From Pelagadaptatus sp034112445 (lineage in GTDB: Bacteria; Pseudomonadota; Gammaproteobacteria; Pseudomonadales; Cellvibrionaceae), in assembly GCA_034112445.1 (NCBI GenBank), contig JAWUVI010000015.1, forward strand, positions 1 to 64,000: a stretch of 64,000 nt of DNA, given 5' to 3'. Below, piece by piece: positions 26,536-35,898 of the stretch (its first letter is position 1; each line of letters starts with the position of its first letter). A program made the position numbers and the translations under genes. The notes beneath the pieces are model-generated. The model was given only the letters and a program-made list of their open reading frames with translations, searched no databases and had not been told where the DNA came from.

Positions 26536-28479
26536 TTAGACTGTTGGCGACTGCGGCTTACCCAAGAAATAACCTTGACCGCCATCAACCCCAACATTAA
26601 GTAGAGACTGCCACTCATCCTCAGTTTCCACACCTTCTGCCAATAAAACCAGATCACAGCTATGAGAAATCTGTAGCAACGACTTCACAAAGAACTGGTT
26701 GTCTGGACTACCATCAATTCCCTGCACGAAACACCGATCTATTTTCAGGACACTCATTGGTAAACTTTGTAAATAATGAAACGCCGAAGCACTTGCGCCA
26801 AAGTGATCCAAAGAAAGACTCGCTCCTTGTTCTGCAATCATTTCAGCAAATGCTCTTACATCAACCTCGCTGGCCACCAGAGCCTGCTCTGGCAATTCTA
26901 AAATGAGATTGTTAGCAAACTCGTTATGCGCAGCTAAAAACTCTTTCACCCACGAAACGAAATTTGAATCGGCTATAGAGCGCGGAGAAATATTAATACA
27001 CAACTTCCCATTGCTGTGCGTCAAAGCATGGTCAGATAATAACTCAATCATAAGCATGTCGATGACTGATAACATATTGAAGCGCTCTGCCATCGGTAAA
27101 AATACGCCAGCACTTAACAACTGATCGCCATCATTCAACCGGCATAATACTTCTTGATGTAAAACAGTTTTACCATCAACACCAAAAACAGGCTGCAATT
27201 GAAAGCTGAACATTCTTTTAGCCACGGCATCATGCAAAAAAGCTTTCCATTCACTAGCCGATCTAGCGCTGCCATCCACACTGATATTATTAGCCCACTG
27301 CACACTGTTTTTACCTTGATGCTGGGCTTGCCGAAGAGCCAAATCAGCTTCTTCAAGCAAACCATTGCCCAACATTACTTGGCCAGAAAAAACGACGCCC
27401 ACATGCACAGAAAGTTTTTCATCATCTATGAACCAGCTAATTTCCTGCATTTTGGTAAACATTTTTTCAATAAGAGACTGCGATTCATCTTGACTCACAA
27501 TAGGTGCAAACACACAAAGATCCGCGCCGCCTCGACGCGATAAAATGGCATGTTCTGCCACAGAAAAACTGTCGACCAAAACCGCCGCCAGTTCTTTTAG
27601 GCATTGATCGCCTGCATCCCGGCCATTGCGCTCATTCAATCCTTGCAAACCGCTAACTTGCAACAGCAGCATAATCCCTGAACTGCCGCCCCGTTCTGAC
27701 TTAAGGAAAGCGTCCATCCTTGAATCAAAATCGCGCCGATTGGACAATTGCGTCACTGGGTCAAGATAAGCCTGGCGATGCAGAGCTTCGGTTAACTCTA
27801 CCTGCTCTTGGAACATAGCTTGAATCTTCTTCACCATACGATTCATAGCCATCACCATACGTTTTAATTCTGGCGTACGCGGCAAGCTGTCTTGAATTGG
27901 AAATTCTCTTCGACAAATTGCCTCCGCTTGAATTTCAACTTTTCGCAAGGGGCGCAAAAGGAACTTCAGTCCTATACCTGCCAAACCATAACTCAGCACA
28001 GCTGTCACCATAAACAGCCATAGCTGCTCATTGAACATCCGCCATAAATCACGATAGGCATAACCCGTATGACTAATGACATCAACCGTACCCAAACGAA
28101 ACCACCCTGAAATAACCTCCGAATGTCCAGAAGGCTCGGGTAAATCCATGATTTCGATAAACCAGCTCGGCACACCTTCGACTTCAATCGGCTGCTTTTT
28201 GGTGATGTTCATATCACCCGACAAGCTTTTATATGATATTTCACGGTAATAACCCCGATCAAAAACCACATCAATAAATGAACCTATTTGCGCTTCATCC
28301 TTATCTTGAGCAACATGTGAAATAGTCAAGCCGAGCGACGTCGCCGTATCTTCAGCATGCACTTGAATCTGCTGAAAAATATTACCGCGAGCATTAAAGA
28401 CGCTCACAAACACGTTACCTGCCATTAAAAAAATAATCAGGATGGTTATAGCAATTACCAACTGTCTATATAAAGTCAC
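26536..28479 (-). CDS. LapD-like c-di-GMP receptor (degenerate GGDEF-EAL)
   Basis: The 647-residue inner-membrane protein has a first membrane helix (about 7-28), a periplasmic domain of the LapD/MoxY type (about 30-150), a second helix (about 152-172) and a HAMP domain. The GGDEF domain has the signature RGGAD in place of RGGDEF, so it should not make c-di-GMP. The EAL domain has EVLCRL in place of EALLR, and LDHFGAS in place of the DDFGTG loop. Other ligand residues (NIS, KIDRCF, AEGVE, QGYFLGKP) are kept. This fits a receptor that binds c-di-GMP and signals outward. LapD normally holds the protease LapG, but no lapG is in the window. Confidence 0.88.
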   Translation of the reverse strand: MTLYRQLVIAITILIIFLMAGNVFVSVFNARGNIFQQIQVHAEDTATSLGLTISHVAQDKDEAQIGSFIDVVFDRGYYREISYKSLSGDMNITKKQPIEVEGVPSWFIEIMDLPEPSGHSEVISGWFRLGTVDVISHTGYAYRDLWRMFNEQLWLFMVTAVLSYGLAGIGLKFLLRPLRKVEIQAEAICRREFPIQDSLPRTPELKRMVMAMNRMVKKIQAMFQEQVELTEALHRQAYLDPVTQLSNRRDFDSRMDAFLKSERGGSSGIMLLLQVSGLQGLNERNGRDAGDQCLKELAAVLVDSFSVAEHAILSRRGGADLCVFAPIVSQDESQSLIEKMFTKMQEISWFIDDEKLSVHVGVVFSGQVMLGNGLLEEADLALRQAQHQGKNSVQWANNISVDGSARSASEWKAFLHDAVAKRMFSFQLQPVFGVDGKTVLHQEVLCRLNDGDQLLSAGVFLPMAERFNMLSVIDMLMIELLSDHALTHSNGKLCINISPRSIADSNFVSWVKEFLAAHNEFANNLILELPEQALVASEVDVRAFAEMIAEQGASLSLDHFGASASAFHYLQSLPMSVLKIDRCFVQGIDGSPDNQFFVKSLLQISHSCDLVLLAEGVETEDEWQSLLNVGVDGGQGYFLGKPQSPTV

Positions 28480-28564
28480 TGTTTATCCCACTTTGGTCAT
28501 TCGTTGAGTTACTAACACTATAGCAATTCAGTTCACCTATTCACCACTGCAATTAACCAAGTAA

Positions 28565-29248
28565 TTACAAAGGTGGTAATAATACTATTTTAGGCTCGGC
28601 CGCCACACGAATATTTCCTCTCACCCGATAACCTGTAGCTGCAAGCCGCAATTGCTGATAAAGCCAACGACCCTCAAGATCATTACGCGCCACAATCAAA
28701 ACACTTTCGTCTGACTGCTGAATTCTTTGGGCAAGAGATCTCAATAATGATTTGAGTGCGTCACTGCGGACATTCAAATCTCGCCTACTCAGTATGAATT
28801 CATTGTCGCTATCCATTCCTTTAAGCCTAGCCTGGCGGCTAAACGATTCATCAACGGCCGCTTGCAGCTCTGACAGCAAAGGATTCTGACCATTAATGCG
28901 TTGCGCCGCGGCAAGTAATGTTTTGGCCCTTGCTGGCTTATCTCTTTTCAACGCCTCTCGAGCCAAAGTTACATACCGTAAAATTATTAACTGCAGACCG
29001 CTCTTAGCTTGTGCATTTTCAGGCTGGAGCTTCAATACTCCCTGGAATCGATCGTAGGCATTATTACCATAGGGGGACATCAATCGATCCGCCAACACAT
29101 CACGTTCGGCCTGCGCCAATAAGCCAGTAATGACCAGCTGCTTTTCGACTGCCGCCAAATTAGTTGCCGTCATTACTGGTTCACGTGGCGCAGTGACACA
29201 GCCACCCAAAAATAGGATAACGGCCACGTAAAATATTTTGCAGACCAT
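28565..29248 (-). CDS. TPR-like lipoprotein of unknown function
   Basis: From the ATG at 29248, with AAAGGT upstream, the protein has 227 residues. A signal ends in the lipobox LGGC (Cys at about residue 17). Residues about 35-140 form TPR-like helical pairs (LKLQPENAQAKSGLQLIILR, RDKPARAKTLLAAAQRINGQ). The C-terminal ~90 residues are a separate domain (FILSRRDLNVRSDALKSLL, VRGNIRVAAEPKIVLLPPL). It is 85 bases upstream of the LapD-like gene on the same strand, so a link to envelope surface control is possible. I cannot name a function. Confidence 0.72.
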   Translation of the reverse strand: MVCKIFYVAVILFLGGCVTAPREPVMTATNLAAVEKQLVITGLLAQAERDVLADRLMSPYGNNAYDRFQGVLKLQPENAQAKSGLQLIILRYVTLAREALKRDKPARAKTLLAAAQRINGQNPLLSELQAAVDESFSRQARLKGMDSDNEFILSRRDLNVRSDALKSLLRSLAQRIQQSDESVLIVARNDLEGRWLYQQLRLAATGYRVRGNIRVAAEPKIVLLPPL

Positions 29249-29434
29249 ACCTTTAAACTTTAATCGCCTAACTCGCCCACTGATCCCAATCAAAAGAAAC
29301 TCCAAACCTAATTCAATGTCGTTATAAGGCGACTCGTTGTAAGATGGCACGAAGCACCATCAACTGTACGTTAAAATAGTCATTTTGACAGATATTCAGT
29401 GACTCTCAACTCCTTAAATAAAAACAGCATAACA

Positions 29435-31312
29435 ATGGCCTCTACATATAAAACAACTCAAACAACGGCAATTCACTCCACTATCCCACTAATCATTGTC
29501 AGCTTATTGTTAGCTTGCTTTAGCTCAATTAGTTTCGCGCAAGCCAGCACTACCCAATGGGGGGAGAGTCTTTTCACCACGCCATCATTAGACTCAACAA
29601 TTATAAATTTAGACTCAACAGCTATAACCTTCTTACCCGTTGAACAAGCCTATCAACTTAGCGCCACCCAAATTAATGAAGACACATTACAGATAAACTG
29701 GGAAATTGCTCCAGGATATTATCTCTACAAACATCAAATCAAAGCACACCGATTAAACAACGCGGAGCCGATTACGCTCGAACTCCCCGCAGGGGAAATC
29801 AAATACGATGAGGTTTTTGAAAAAGACCTTGAAGTCTATTATCAACGACTCAGATACCAAGTTAACGCCAATCAAACCACCGTTTTATTATCTCAAGGCT
29901 GCGCCGACGCAGGCCTATGCTATCCACCACAAACACATCATATAACGCTTGATCCTTATAGCGGTGTAACCACCATTACTAACACCGATCAACTCAATAC
30001 CCAACCTCTATCAAATCAGGGCTCATCAAGCCAAAACTCGTTAATAAGCAGATCCGGCTCAACAACCAACTCCAACTCAACCAACAATCCCGATTCAACC
30101 AGCAAGCCCGACATGGATCCATTGTTAATTTTGAGCAGCATGTTTGCAGCACTTATAGGCGGTATTTTCCTCAACTTAATGCCGTGTGTATTCCCTGTTT
30201 TGTCTTTGAAAGCACTCAGTTTGATGCAAGCTCATCACGGATCCCACAAACAACATATCCATGGCTGGATGTATACCGCAGGCTGTATCAGTACATTTTG
30301 CTTAGTCGCCTTAGTTATGATCACTTTACGCAACAGCGGCCAACTCATCGGCTGGGGGTTTCAACTGCAATCCCCTATATTTGTCGCATTGCTCGCCTAT
30401 TTATTTTTCACCATGAGTCTACTGCTGTTAAGTAGCCGAACCTTGATAGGCAGCCAAATAACCAACCTCGGACAATCGCTCACCCAAGGCCACAGCTATA
30501 AAGCCTCCTTTTTTACCGGCTCACTTGCAACCGTAGTTGCCAGTCCCTGCACAGCTCCTTTTATGGGTGCTGCTTTAGGCTACGCCATTACACTACCAAC
30601 CTTCGCCGGCCTGTGTATTTTTGCCGCCTTAGGCTTCGGAATGGCTCTACCGTTTTTAATATTGAGCTACTCGCCTAAGCTCGCTGAGATGATGCCAAGC
30701 CCAGGCCAATGGATGGAAAATCTAAAACAATTCTTAGCCTTTCCCTTACTGCTTACAGCTGTCTGGTTATTGTGGGTACTTGGCCGACAAACCAATAGCG
30801 ATATCATCATTGGGATTATCTGCGGGGCTGTATTTATAGCTATGGGCGCATGGTTTTATAACATCAAAAAATCCATCGCTATTATTTTCTTTTTATTAGC
30901 GCTGCTGCCGCTCACTAATATCTCAAGCGATAAAAGCTTTCAAACCAACTCCCCCCTCGAAAATGGATGGGAAGTTTACACCGAGCAAAGACTCCAGCAG
31001 CTTTTGCAAAGCAATACCCCTATATTTGTAAACTTAACCGCCGACTGGTGTATTACTTGTCTCGCTAACGAAAAAGTCGCACTTAATACCGATGCGAGCA
31101 AAGCCGCATTTAACGCTGCAGGTGTAGTCAAACTAAAAGGCGATTGGACTAACTACAACCCAGAAATAACTCAATTGCTCAACAGATTTGGACGCAATGG
31201 AGTTCCGCTCTATATATTTTACCCTCGGGCAACCGACTCGAAATTCCCCGCCCCTCAAGTATTACCTCAAATACTCAGTCAAGAAACCATCATTAACACC
31301 ATAAAGCCTTAA
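29435..31312 (+). CDS. dsbD: Thiol:disulfide interchange protein DsbD
   Basis: DsbD brings reducing power from cytosolic thioredoxin across the inner membrane to periplasmic partners. From the ATG at 29435 there are 625 residues. A signal peptide ends in SFAQA. The N-terminal alpha domain has the Cys pair in GCADAGLCYPP. A Ser/Asn-rich linker follows. The membrane beta domain has the two key cysteines in LMPCVFPVL and ASPCTAPFMG. The C-terminal thioredoxin-like gamma domain has DWCITC. All three domains and six cysteines are present. It is divergent from the lipoprotein gene. Confidence 0.96.
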   Translation: MASTYKTTQTTAIHSTIPLIIVSLLLACFSSISFAQASTTQWGESLFTTPSLDSTIINLDSTAITFLPVEQAYQLSATQINEDTLQINWEIAPGYYLYKHQIKAHRLNNAEPITLELPAGEIKYDEVFEKDLEVYYQRLRYQVNANQTTVLLSQGCADAGLCYPPQTHHITLDPYSGVTTITNTDQLNTQPLSNQGSSSQNSLISRSGSTTNSNSTNNPDSTSKPDMDPLLILSSMFAALIGGIFLNLMPCVFPVLSLKALSLMQAHHGSHKQHIHGWMYTAGCISTFCLVALVMITLRNSGQLIGWGFQLQSPIFVALLAYLFFTMSLLLLSSRTLIGSQITNLGQSLTQGHSYKASFFTGSLATVVASPCTAPFMGAALGYAITLPTFAGLCIFAALGFGMALPFLILSYSPKLAEMMPSPGQWMENLKQFLAFPLLLTAVWLLWVLGRQTNSDIIIGIICGAVFIAMGAWFYNIKKSIAIIFFLLALLPLTNISSDKSFQTNSPLENGWEVYTEQRLQQLLQSNTPIFVNLTADWCITCLANEKVALNTDASKAAFNAAGVVKLKGDWTNYNPEITQLLNRFGRNGVPLYIFYPRATDSKFPAPQVLPQILSQETIINTIKP

Positions 31313-31592
31313 AAACAGTATTTTTAGTAGCATATTCAAGGATTTTGGCGACAAAAGAGTAAATTCAGACTTAAATAACCGCTACTTCGCCAATCATGCC
31401 GACAAAAGACTAATTTCTACTAAACACACCATCAGATATAACTTATTTACTGCCAACGTCGGCAAATCTGTCGCTAAAATCAGTTAATTTCACAAAAGTT
31501 GAATTTTACCCTAGACTCTTAATCAGAATTTATTCAAAATATGACCAGTCGTTCACCAAAATAGATATGCCCACTGAAAGCAGGATCAACCG

Positions 31593-32033
31593 ATGGCAAG
31601 CATTTTAGTATTACACGGACCCAATCTAAACTTACTGGGGACTCGTGAACCTGAAATATACGGACATGAAACTCTCGCCGATATTGATCAGCGTCTGACT
31701 GATCTATGTCTGGCTCAAGGACACCATTTACAAGCAATGCAAAGTAATGCCGAATATGAGCTTATTGATCGAATTCACGACGCTCGCGCAGAAGGTATTA
31801 ATTTTATCCTATTCAACCCTGCGGCATTTACTCATACCAGTGTTGCCTTACGTGACGCTCTTAGTGCGGTAGAAATTCCTTTTATAGAGATTCACCTATC
31901 AAACACTCACGCTCGCGAAGAGTTTCGTCAACACTCCTTCTTTTCCGATATTGCCGAAGGGGTTATTTGCGGTTTTGGCGCGCAGAGCTACGAACTGGCT
32001 CTAACAGCCGCCTTAAGTAAATTTGAAAGCTAA
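31593..32033 (+). CDS. aroQ: Type II 3-dehydroquinate dehydratase
   Basis: The enzyme dehydrates 3-dehydroquinate in the shikimate pathway. The 146-residue protein has the family N-terminus LVLHGPNLNLLGTREPEIYG with the catalytic Tyr, the NPAAFTHTSVALRDAL segment, and EIHLSNTHAREEFR with the catalytic His. It lies just ahead of accB-accC, the gene order common in gammaproteobacteria. The 280-base gap upstream (31313-31592) holds no gene or hairpin that I can see. Confidence 0.97.
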   Translation: MASILVLHGPNLNLLGTREPEIYGHETLADIDQRLTDLCLAQGHHLQAMQSNAEYELIDRIHDARAEGINFILFNPAAFTHTSVALRDALSAVEIPFIEIHLSNTHAREEFRQHSFFSDIAEGVICGFGAQSYELALTAALSKFES

Positions 32034-32085
32034 ATTTGAAAGCTAGCACACACACTCACACAGAATTAACCAGAGGGTAGAAACA

Positions 32086-32529
32086 ATGGATATCCGTAAG
32101 ATAAAAAAACTCATCGAGCTCCTTGAAGAGTCTGATATTGGCGAAATAGAAATTAAAGAGGGTGAAGAATCCGTACGCATAAGCCGTGGTAACAATCACC
32201 TAGCGCCACAAATGTATGCAGCACCAGCTCCCGCTGCAGCTCCTCTCGCTGCAGCAGTAGAAGCACCAACAGAGAAAGACAGCCAAAGCTTGAGCGGCCA
32301 CTTAATTAAATCACCCATGGTCGGATCTTACTATTCATCTCCGAGTCCTGGCTCACCTGCATTTATAAAAGTCGGCCAGCACGTTAAAGCCGGCGACGTA
32401 GTTTGCATTATTGAAGCAATGAAAATGATGAATCAAATTGAAGCCGATAAATCCGGTGTTATTGAAGCTATTCTAGTGGAAGATGGCCAACCGGTAGAGT
32501 TTGATCAGCCTCTGGTCACCATTGTCTAA
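32086..32529 (+). CDS. accB: Biotin carboxyl carrier protein of acetyl-CoA carboxylase
   Basis: AccB carries the biotin that accepts CO2 for malonyl-CoA formation, the first step of fatty acid synthesis. The 147-residue protein has the N-terminal family helix (MDIRKIKKLIELLEES), an Ala/Pro-rich linker (about 43-62), and a C-terminal biotinyl domain with the biotinylated Lys113 in EAMKMMN. It has a GAGGG ribosome site. accC follows 40 bases later. Confidence 0.97.
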   Translation: MDIRKIKKLIELLEESDIGEIEIKEGEESVRISRGNNHLAPQMYAAPAPAAAPLAAAVEAPTEKDSQSLSGHLIKSPMVGSYYSSPSPGSPAFIKVGQHVKAGDVVCIIEAMKMMNQIEADKSGVIEAILVEDGQPVEFDQPLVTIV

Positions 32530-32569
32530 GCAGAGACTTTTTTGCAGGACAACCTCAGAGGAATTTCAC

Positions 32570-33913
32570 ATGTTTAAAAAAATATTGATCGCTAACAGAG
32601 GCGAAATTGCACTGCGCATTTTACGCGCCTGTAAAGAGTTAGGTATTCAAACCGTCGCAGTCCACTCTCAAGTTGACCGTGATTTAAAACACGTTCGACT
32701 AGCCGACGAATCTGTTTGCATCGGTCCAAACCCTTCGACCGACAGCTACCTAAACATCCCACGTATCATCAGCGCCATGGAAATTACAGACTCTGTTGCC
32801 GTGCATCCTGGGTATGGATTTTTAGCCGAAAACGCTGATTTCGCCGAGCAGGTACAAAAAAGTGGGTTCACTTTTATCGGCCCAAGTGCCGACGTTATTC
32901 GCTTAATGGGCGATAAAGTTTGTGCCATTGCGGCCATGAAAAAATCAGGTGTGCCAACAGTGCCTGGCTCGAATGGCCCACTGCCTGACGACAAAGAAAA
33001 ATGCCTGCAATTCGGCCGCGACATTGGCTATCCAGTCATCATCAAAGCAGCTTCAGGAGGTGGTGGTCGAGGTATGCGTACCGTGCACACCGAATCTGCT
33101 TTGCTTAACAGCATCCGCATAACCAAGTCAGAAGCGGCGGCGGCATTTGGAGATGACACGGTCTACATGGAAAAGTTTTTACAAAATCCTCGCCATGTAG
33201 AAGTCCAGGTAATGTCAGACGGGCAAGGCAACGCTATTCACCTTGGCGACAGAGATTGTTCTATGCAACGCCGCCATCAAAAAGTATTGGAAGAAGCTCC
33301 AGCCCCCGATATTGATCCCGCAGCTCGAGAAAAAGTCTACGAGGCTTGCGTGAGCGCCTGCATTGAAATTGGCTACCGCGGAGCGGGTACGTTTGAATTT
33401 TTATATGAAGATGGCGAGTTCTACTTCATTGAAATGAATACCCGCATACAAGTTGAGCATCCCGTTACCGAAATGGTTACCGGTATTGATTTGATTAAAG
33501 AACAGATTCGCGTCTGTTCTGGCGAACCACTCTCTTTTAAGCAAGAAGACATTGTCATCCGTGGTCATTCTTTTGAGTGCCGAATCAACGCTGAAGACCC
33601 TAAAACTTTCATGCCTTGTCCCGGTACAGTGACTACCTATCATCCCCCAGGTGGTTTAGGTGTGCGGGTAGACTCACATCTTTACAGTGGTTATACCGTG
33701 CCGCCAAACTACGACTCCATGATTGCAAAAATCATCACCTATGCCGAAACTCGCGAAGTAGCATTAAGCCGCATGCGCAGCGCATTGGATGAATTGGTCA
33801 TTGAAGGGATTCGCACTAATACCCCTTTGCAACGCAAACTCACACGGGATCAAGGCTTTGCTAAAGGCGGTGTTAACATTCATTACCTTGAGAAGAAATT
33901 GGGCATGCAATAA
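32570..33913 (+). CDS. accC: Biotin carboxylase subunit of acetyl-CoA carboxylase
   Basis: AccC carboxylates the biotin on AccB using ATP and bicarbonate. From the ATG at 32570 (GAGG upstream) it has 447 residues, the usual length. Motifs include FKKILIANRGEIALRI at the start, the ATP-grasp glycine loop KAASGGGGRGMR, HLGDRDCSMQRRHQK, and the active-site region FIEMNTRIQVEHPVTE. The open frame extends upstream into accB, but that part is not homologous to the family. A strong terminator follows. Confidence 0.98.
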   Translation: MFKKILIANRGEIALRILRACKELGIQTVAVHSQVDRDLKHVRLADESVCIGPNPSTDSYLNIPRIISAMEITDSVAVHPGYGFLAENADFAEQVQKSGFTFIGPSADVIRLMGDKVCAIAAMKKSGVPTVPGSNGPLPDDKEKCLQFGRDIGYPVIIKAASGGGGRGMRTVHTESALLNSIRITKSEAAAAFGDDTVYMEKFLQNPRHVEVQVMSDGQGNAIHLGDRDCSMQRRHQKVLEEAPAPDIDPAAREKVYEACVSACIEIGYRGAGTFEFLYEDGEFYFIEMNTRIQVEHPVTEMVTGIDLIKEQIRVCSGEPLSFKQEDIVIRGHSFECRINAEDPKTFMPCPGTVTTYHPPGGLGVRVDSHLYSGYTVPPNYDSMIAKIITYAETREVALSRMRSALDELVIEGIRTNTPLQRKLTRDQGFAKGGVNIHYLEKKLGMQ

Positions 33914-33936
33914 TTTTTATTTGCCTGTTTTTGCCA

Positions 33937-33974
33937 AGCAATAAAAAACCCGCAGCAGCGGGTTTTTTATTGCT
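33937..33974. terminator. Bidirectional terminator between accC and mscS
   Basis: A perfect 17-base stem (33937-33953 with 33958-33974) closes on the loop AGCA. The core is ACCCGC/GCGGGT, flanked by an A run and a T run, so it works in both directions. It separates the convergent accC and mscS genes. Confidence 0.93.
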
Positions 33975-33988
33975 CAAGAGAACTACAA

Positions 33989-34810
33989 CTAGCCAACTTG
34001 ATTCACATGTAAATCCATTTGCGGGTATGGAATGCCAATATTCAACTCATCAAATCTAATCTTAATGGCCTCGGTCAAATCAAACTTAACCCCCCAATAA
34101 TCGGCACTTTTAACCCAAGGCCGCAAGACTAAATTCACCGAAGAATCGGCTAACTCTGCTACCGCGATAGTAACCGCCGGATCTTTTAAAATTCGCTCTT
34201 CGGCATTAACCAATTCGTGCAAGGTTTGTTTAACCAGAGACAAATCTGCGTCATAACTCACCCCCACAACCATATCAACACGACGCTCAGGCAAAGCTGA
34301 ATAATTGGTAATATTACTGCTCATGATGGCGTTATTAGCAACAATAACTAATTTATTATCACCCGTTGTCAGGATTGTTGAGAAAATAGAAATCTCTTTT
34401 ACTACACCGCTGGTACCACCAGCCTCAACAAAATCACCTGCTTTAAATGGACGAAATAAAATCAACAGCACTCCGGCAGCAAAATTAGCCAACGAGCCCT
34501 GTAAAGCCAAACCAATAGCAAGGCCAGCCGCACCTATAATGGCCACAAACGATGTTGTTTGTATGCCTAACTGCCCCAATACCGCAACAATAACAACAGC
34601 AAACAACACGTAATAACAGATGTTGCGAGTAAATCGGGATACCGTAGAATCAATTTTTTTAGCTGCCATGCCCTTTTCTAATACATCAGCCACCGTATTA
34701 GCTAGCCATTTTCCCACAATATAAATAACTATCGCCAGCAATAGCTTAACCCCGTAAACCATAACCAGATCGGTCATCATCGTCATTGTTTTTTCTACAT
34801 CAATTTCCAT
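33989..34810 (-). CDS. mscS: Small-conductance mechanosensitive channel
   Basis: The 273-residue protein has three membrane helices (about 15-35, 60-80, 88-110) and the pore-lining helix with the Gly/Ala pattern AAGLAIGLALQGSLANFAAG. RPFKAGDFVEAGGTSGVV marks the start of the beta domain. Size and motifs match E. coli MscS (286 residues). The channel opens under membrane tension to release solutes on osmotic downshock. Confidence 0.95.
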   Translation of the reverse strand: MEIDVEKTMTMMTDLVMVYGVKLLLAIVIYIVGKWLANTVADVLEKGMAAKKIDSTVSRFTRNICYYVLFAVVIVAVLGQLGIQTTSFVAIIGAAGLAIGLALQGSLANFAAGVLLILFRPFKAGDFVEAGGTSGVVKEISIFSTILTTGDNKLVIVANNAIMSSNITNYSALPERRVDMVVGVSYDADLSLVKQTLHELVNAEERILKDPAVTIAVAELADSSVNLVLRPWVKSADYWGVKFDLTEAIKIRFDELNIGIPYPQMDLHVNQVG

Positions 34811-34825
34811 GTTAATTATCCCCTT

Positions 34826-35350
34826 TTAATTTGAATTTTTGCGTAACAAAACATACGTAGCTCCCAGGCCACCATGTTGATTTTGCGCCGAATGAAATGC
34901 CAAAACAGAATCTATTTGTGGCAGCCAATTATTCACACAACTTTTTAATACAGCTGGCTGTTTACGGCCTTCCCCTTTGCCATGGGTAATCAAACCGTAC
35001 CGTATATTACACTGCAAACAATCTTGCACGAATCGGTTCAACGCCGTACGCGCTTGCTCTACCGTATGTCCGTGTAGATCAAGGCATGCATCAAGCGGGT
35101 ACTTACCTTGACGCAAGCTTTTAAACACTCCGTGTTGAATACCAACCCGCTGAAAACTCAATACTGCATTCGGTTCTACCGGCTCAAAAAACTCGCCAGA
35201 CAACTCATTAAGCTCACTCTCAAGCTCATGAGCCGCGGCTTTGCGTCGTGCCTCTAATGCCAAGTTAGGTATGGTATTTTTTGCCAGCGCGACTTTATCA
35301 GACGGTTTGATCTTCTGCACGCCCAACATAGCTTTTTTGAAATCAGGCAT
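34826..35350 (-). CDS. Smr domain protein
   Basis: The 174-residue protein has an N-terminal charged helical part and a C-terminal Smr domain (about 88-170). The signature LDLHGHTVEQARTALNRFV is followed by ITHGKGEGRKQPAVLKSCV and GGLGATYVLLRK. Smr domains bind or nick nucleic acid; SmrA/SmrB of E. coli have this shape. SmrB acts on mRNA at collided ribosomes, but whether this one does is not shown. An 18-bp tandem repeat overlaps its start codon. mscS follows after 15 bases. Confidence 0.88.
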   Translation of the reverse strand: MPDFKKAMLGVQKIKPSDKVALAKNTIPNLALEARRKAAAHELESELNELSGEFFEPVEPNAVLSFQRVGIQHGVFKSLRQGKYPLDACLDLHGHTVEQARTALNRFVQDCLQCNIRYGLITHGKGEGRKQPAVLKSCVNNWLPQIDSVLAFHSAQNQHGGLGATYVLLRKNSN

Positions 35351-35398
35351 GGTTTTTATCTCAGGAATGGTTTCTATCTCAGGAATGGTTTCTATCTA
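35348..35398 (-). repeat. Three tandem 18-bp repeats at the start of the Smr gene
   Basis: On the plus strand the unit AATGGTTTCTATCTCAGG occurs at 35366-35383, with a variant at 35348-35365 and a partial third copy from 35384. The copy nearest the gene contains the start codon (ATG where the others read ATT). The unit is a multiple of three, but an in-frame TAG precedes the array, so it adds no residues. Confidence 0.75.
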
Positions 35399-35443
35399 TT
35401 GAAATAACAGTCGACATAACCTCTTGCATAACGCTTGGCATAA

Positions 35444-35893
35444 CTATGCCGCCTCAACCAAAAGCGCCATACCATTAACGCCTATAATTTTGACCGCGGT
35501 ATCATTATCCATATCAGCACCTTGCACGACCCATAAAGCATCGGCTACTTGCACACGCCCTTCACCATCAATAATGGGCTCTACTAATCGGGTGGTTTTG
35601 CCCACCAATTGTTGAGCTCTTTGATTCAGTAAGGGCTGGTCACTGTCTGAATTTGAAGAACGAAATTTTTTCCAATAAACCAAGGTACACACTATCGAAA
35701 AAACAGAGAACCAAATGAACTGCGCCTGCCAAGTAAGGTCAGGAAACACTTTGTAAAGCAAAGCCGTCACCAAAGCCCCTAAACCAACACCCAGTAATAG
35801 CTCGGTAGAAATAACAACCTCTACAACCAGCAATAATATTCCCAATGCCATCCAGTGCCATGGTTCTAGCTGTGTAATTAAATTCATCGCCAA
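35444..35893 (-). CDS. NfeD family membrane protein
   Basis: The 149-residue protein has hydrophobic helices at about 13-50 and 55-72, and a C-terminal OB-fold domain (about 85-147: LVGKTTRLVEPIIDGEGRVQ, VVQGADMDNDTAVKIIGVNG). NfeD proteins partner with SPFH proteins in membrane microdomains. The qmcA-like gene ends 5 bases before this one starts, which matches the usual pairing. Confidence 0.9.
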   Translation of the reverse strand: MAMNLITQLEPWHWMALGILLLVVEVVISTELLLGVGLGALVTALLYKVFPDLTWQAQFIWFSVFSIVCTLVYWKKFRSSNSDSDQPLLNQRAQQLVGKTTRLVEPIIDGEGRVQVADALWVVQGADMDNDTAVKIIGVNGMALLVEAA

Positions 35894-35898
35894 TACCT

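Noticed and set aside
32501..32569. Extension of accC into accB
   Set aside because: The family start FKKILIANRGE follows directly from the ATG at 32570, which has a ribosome site.
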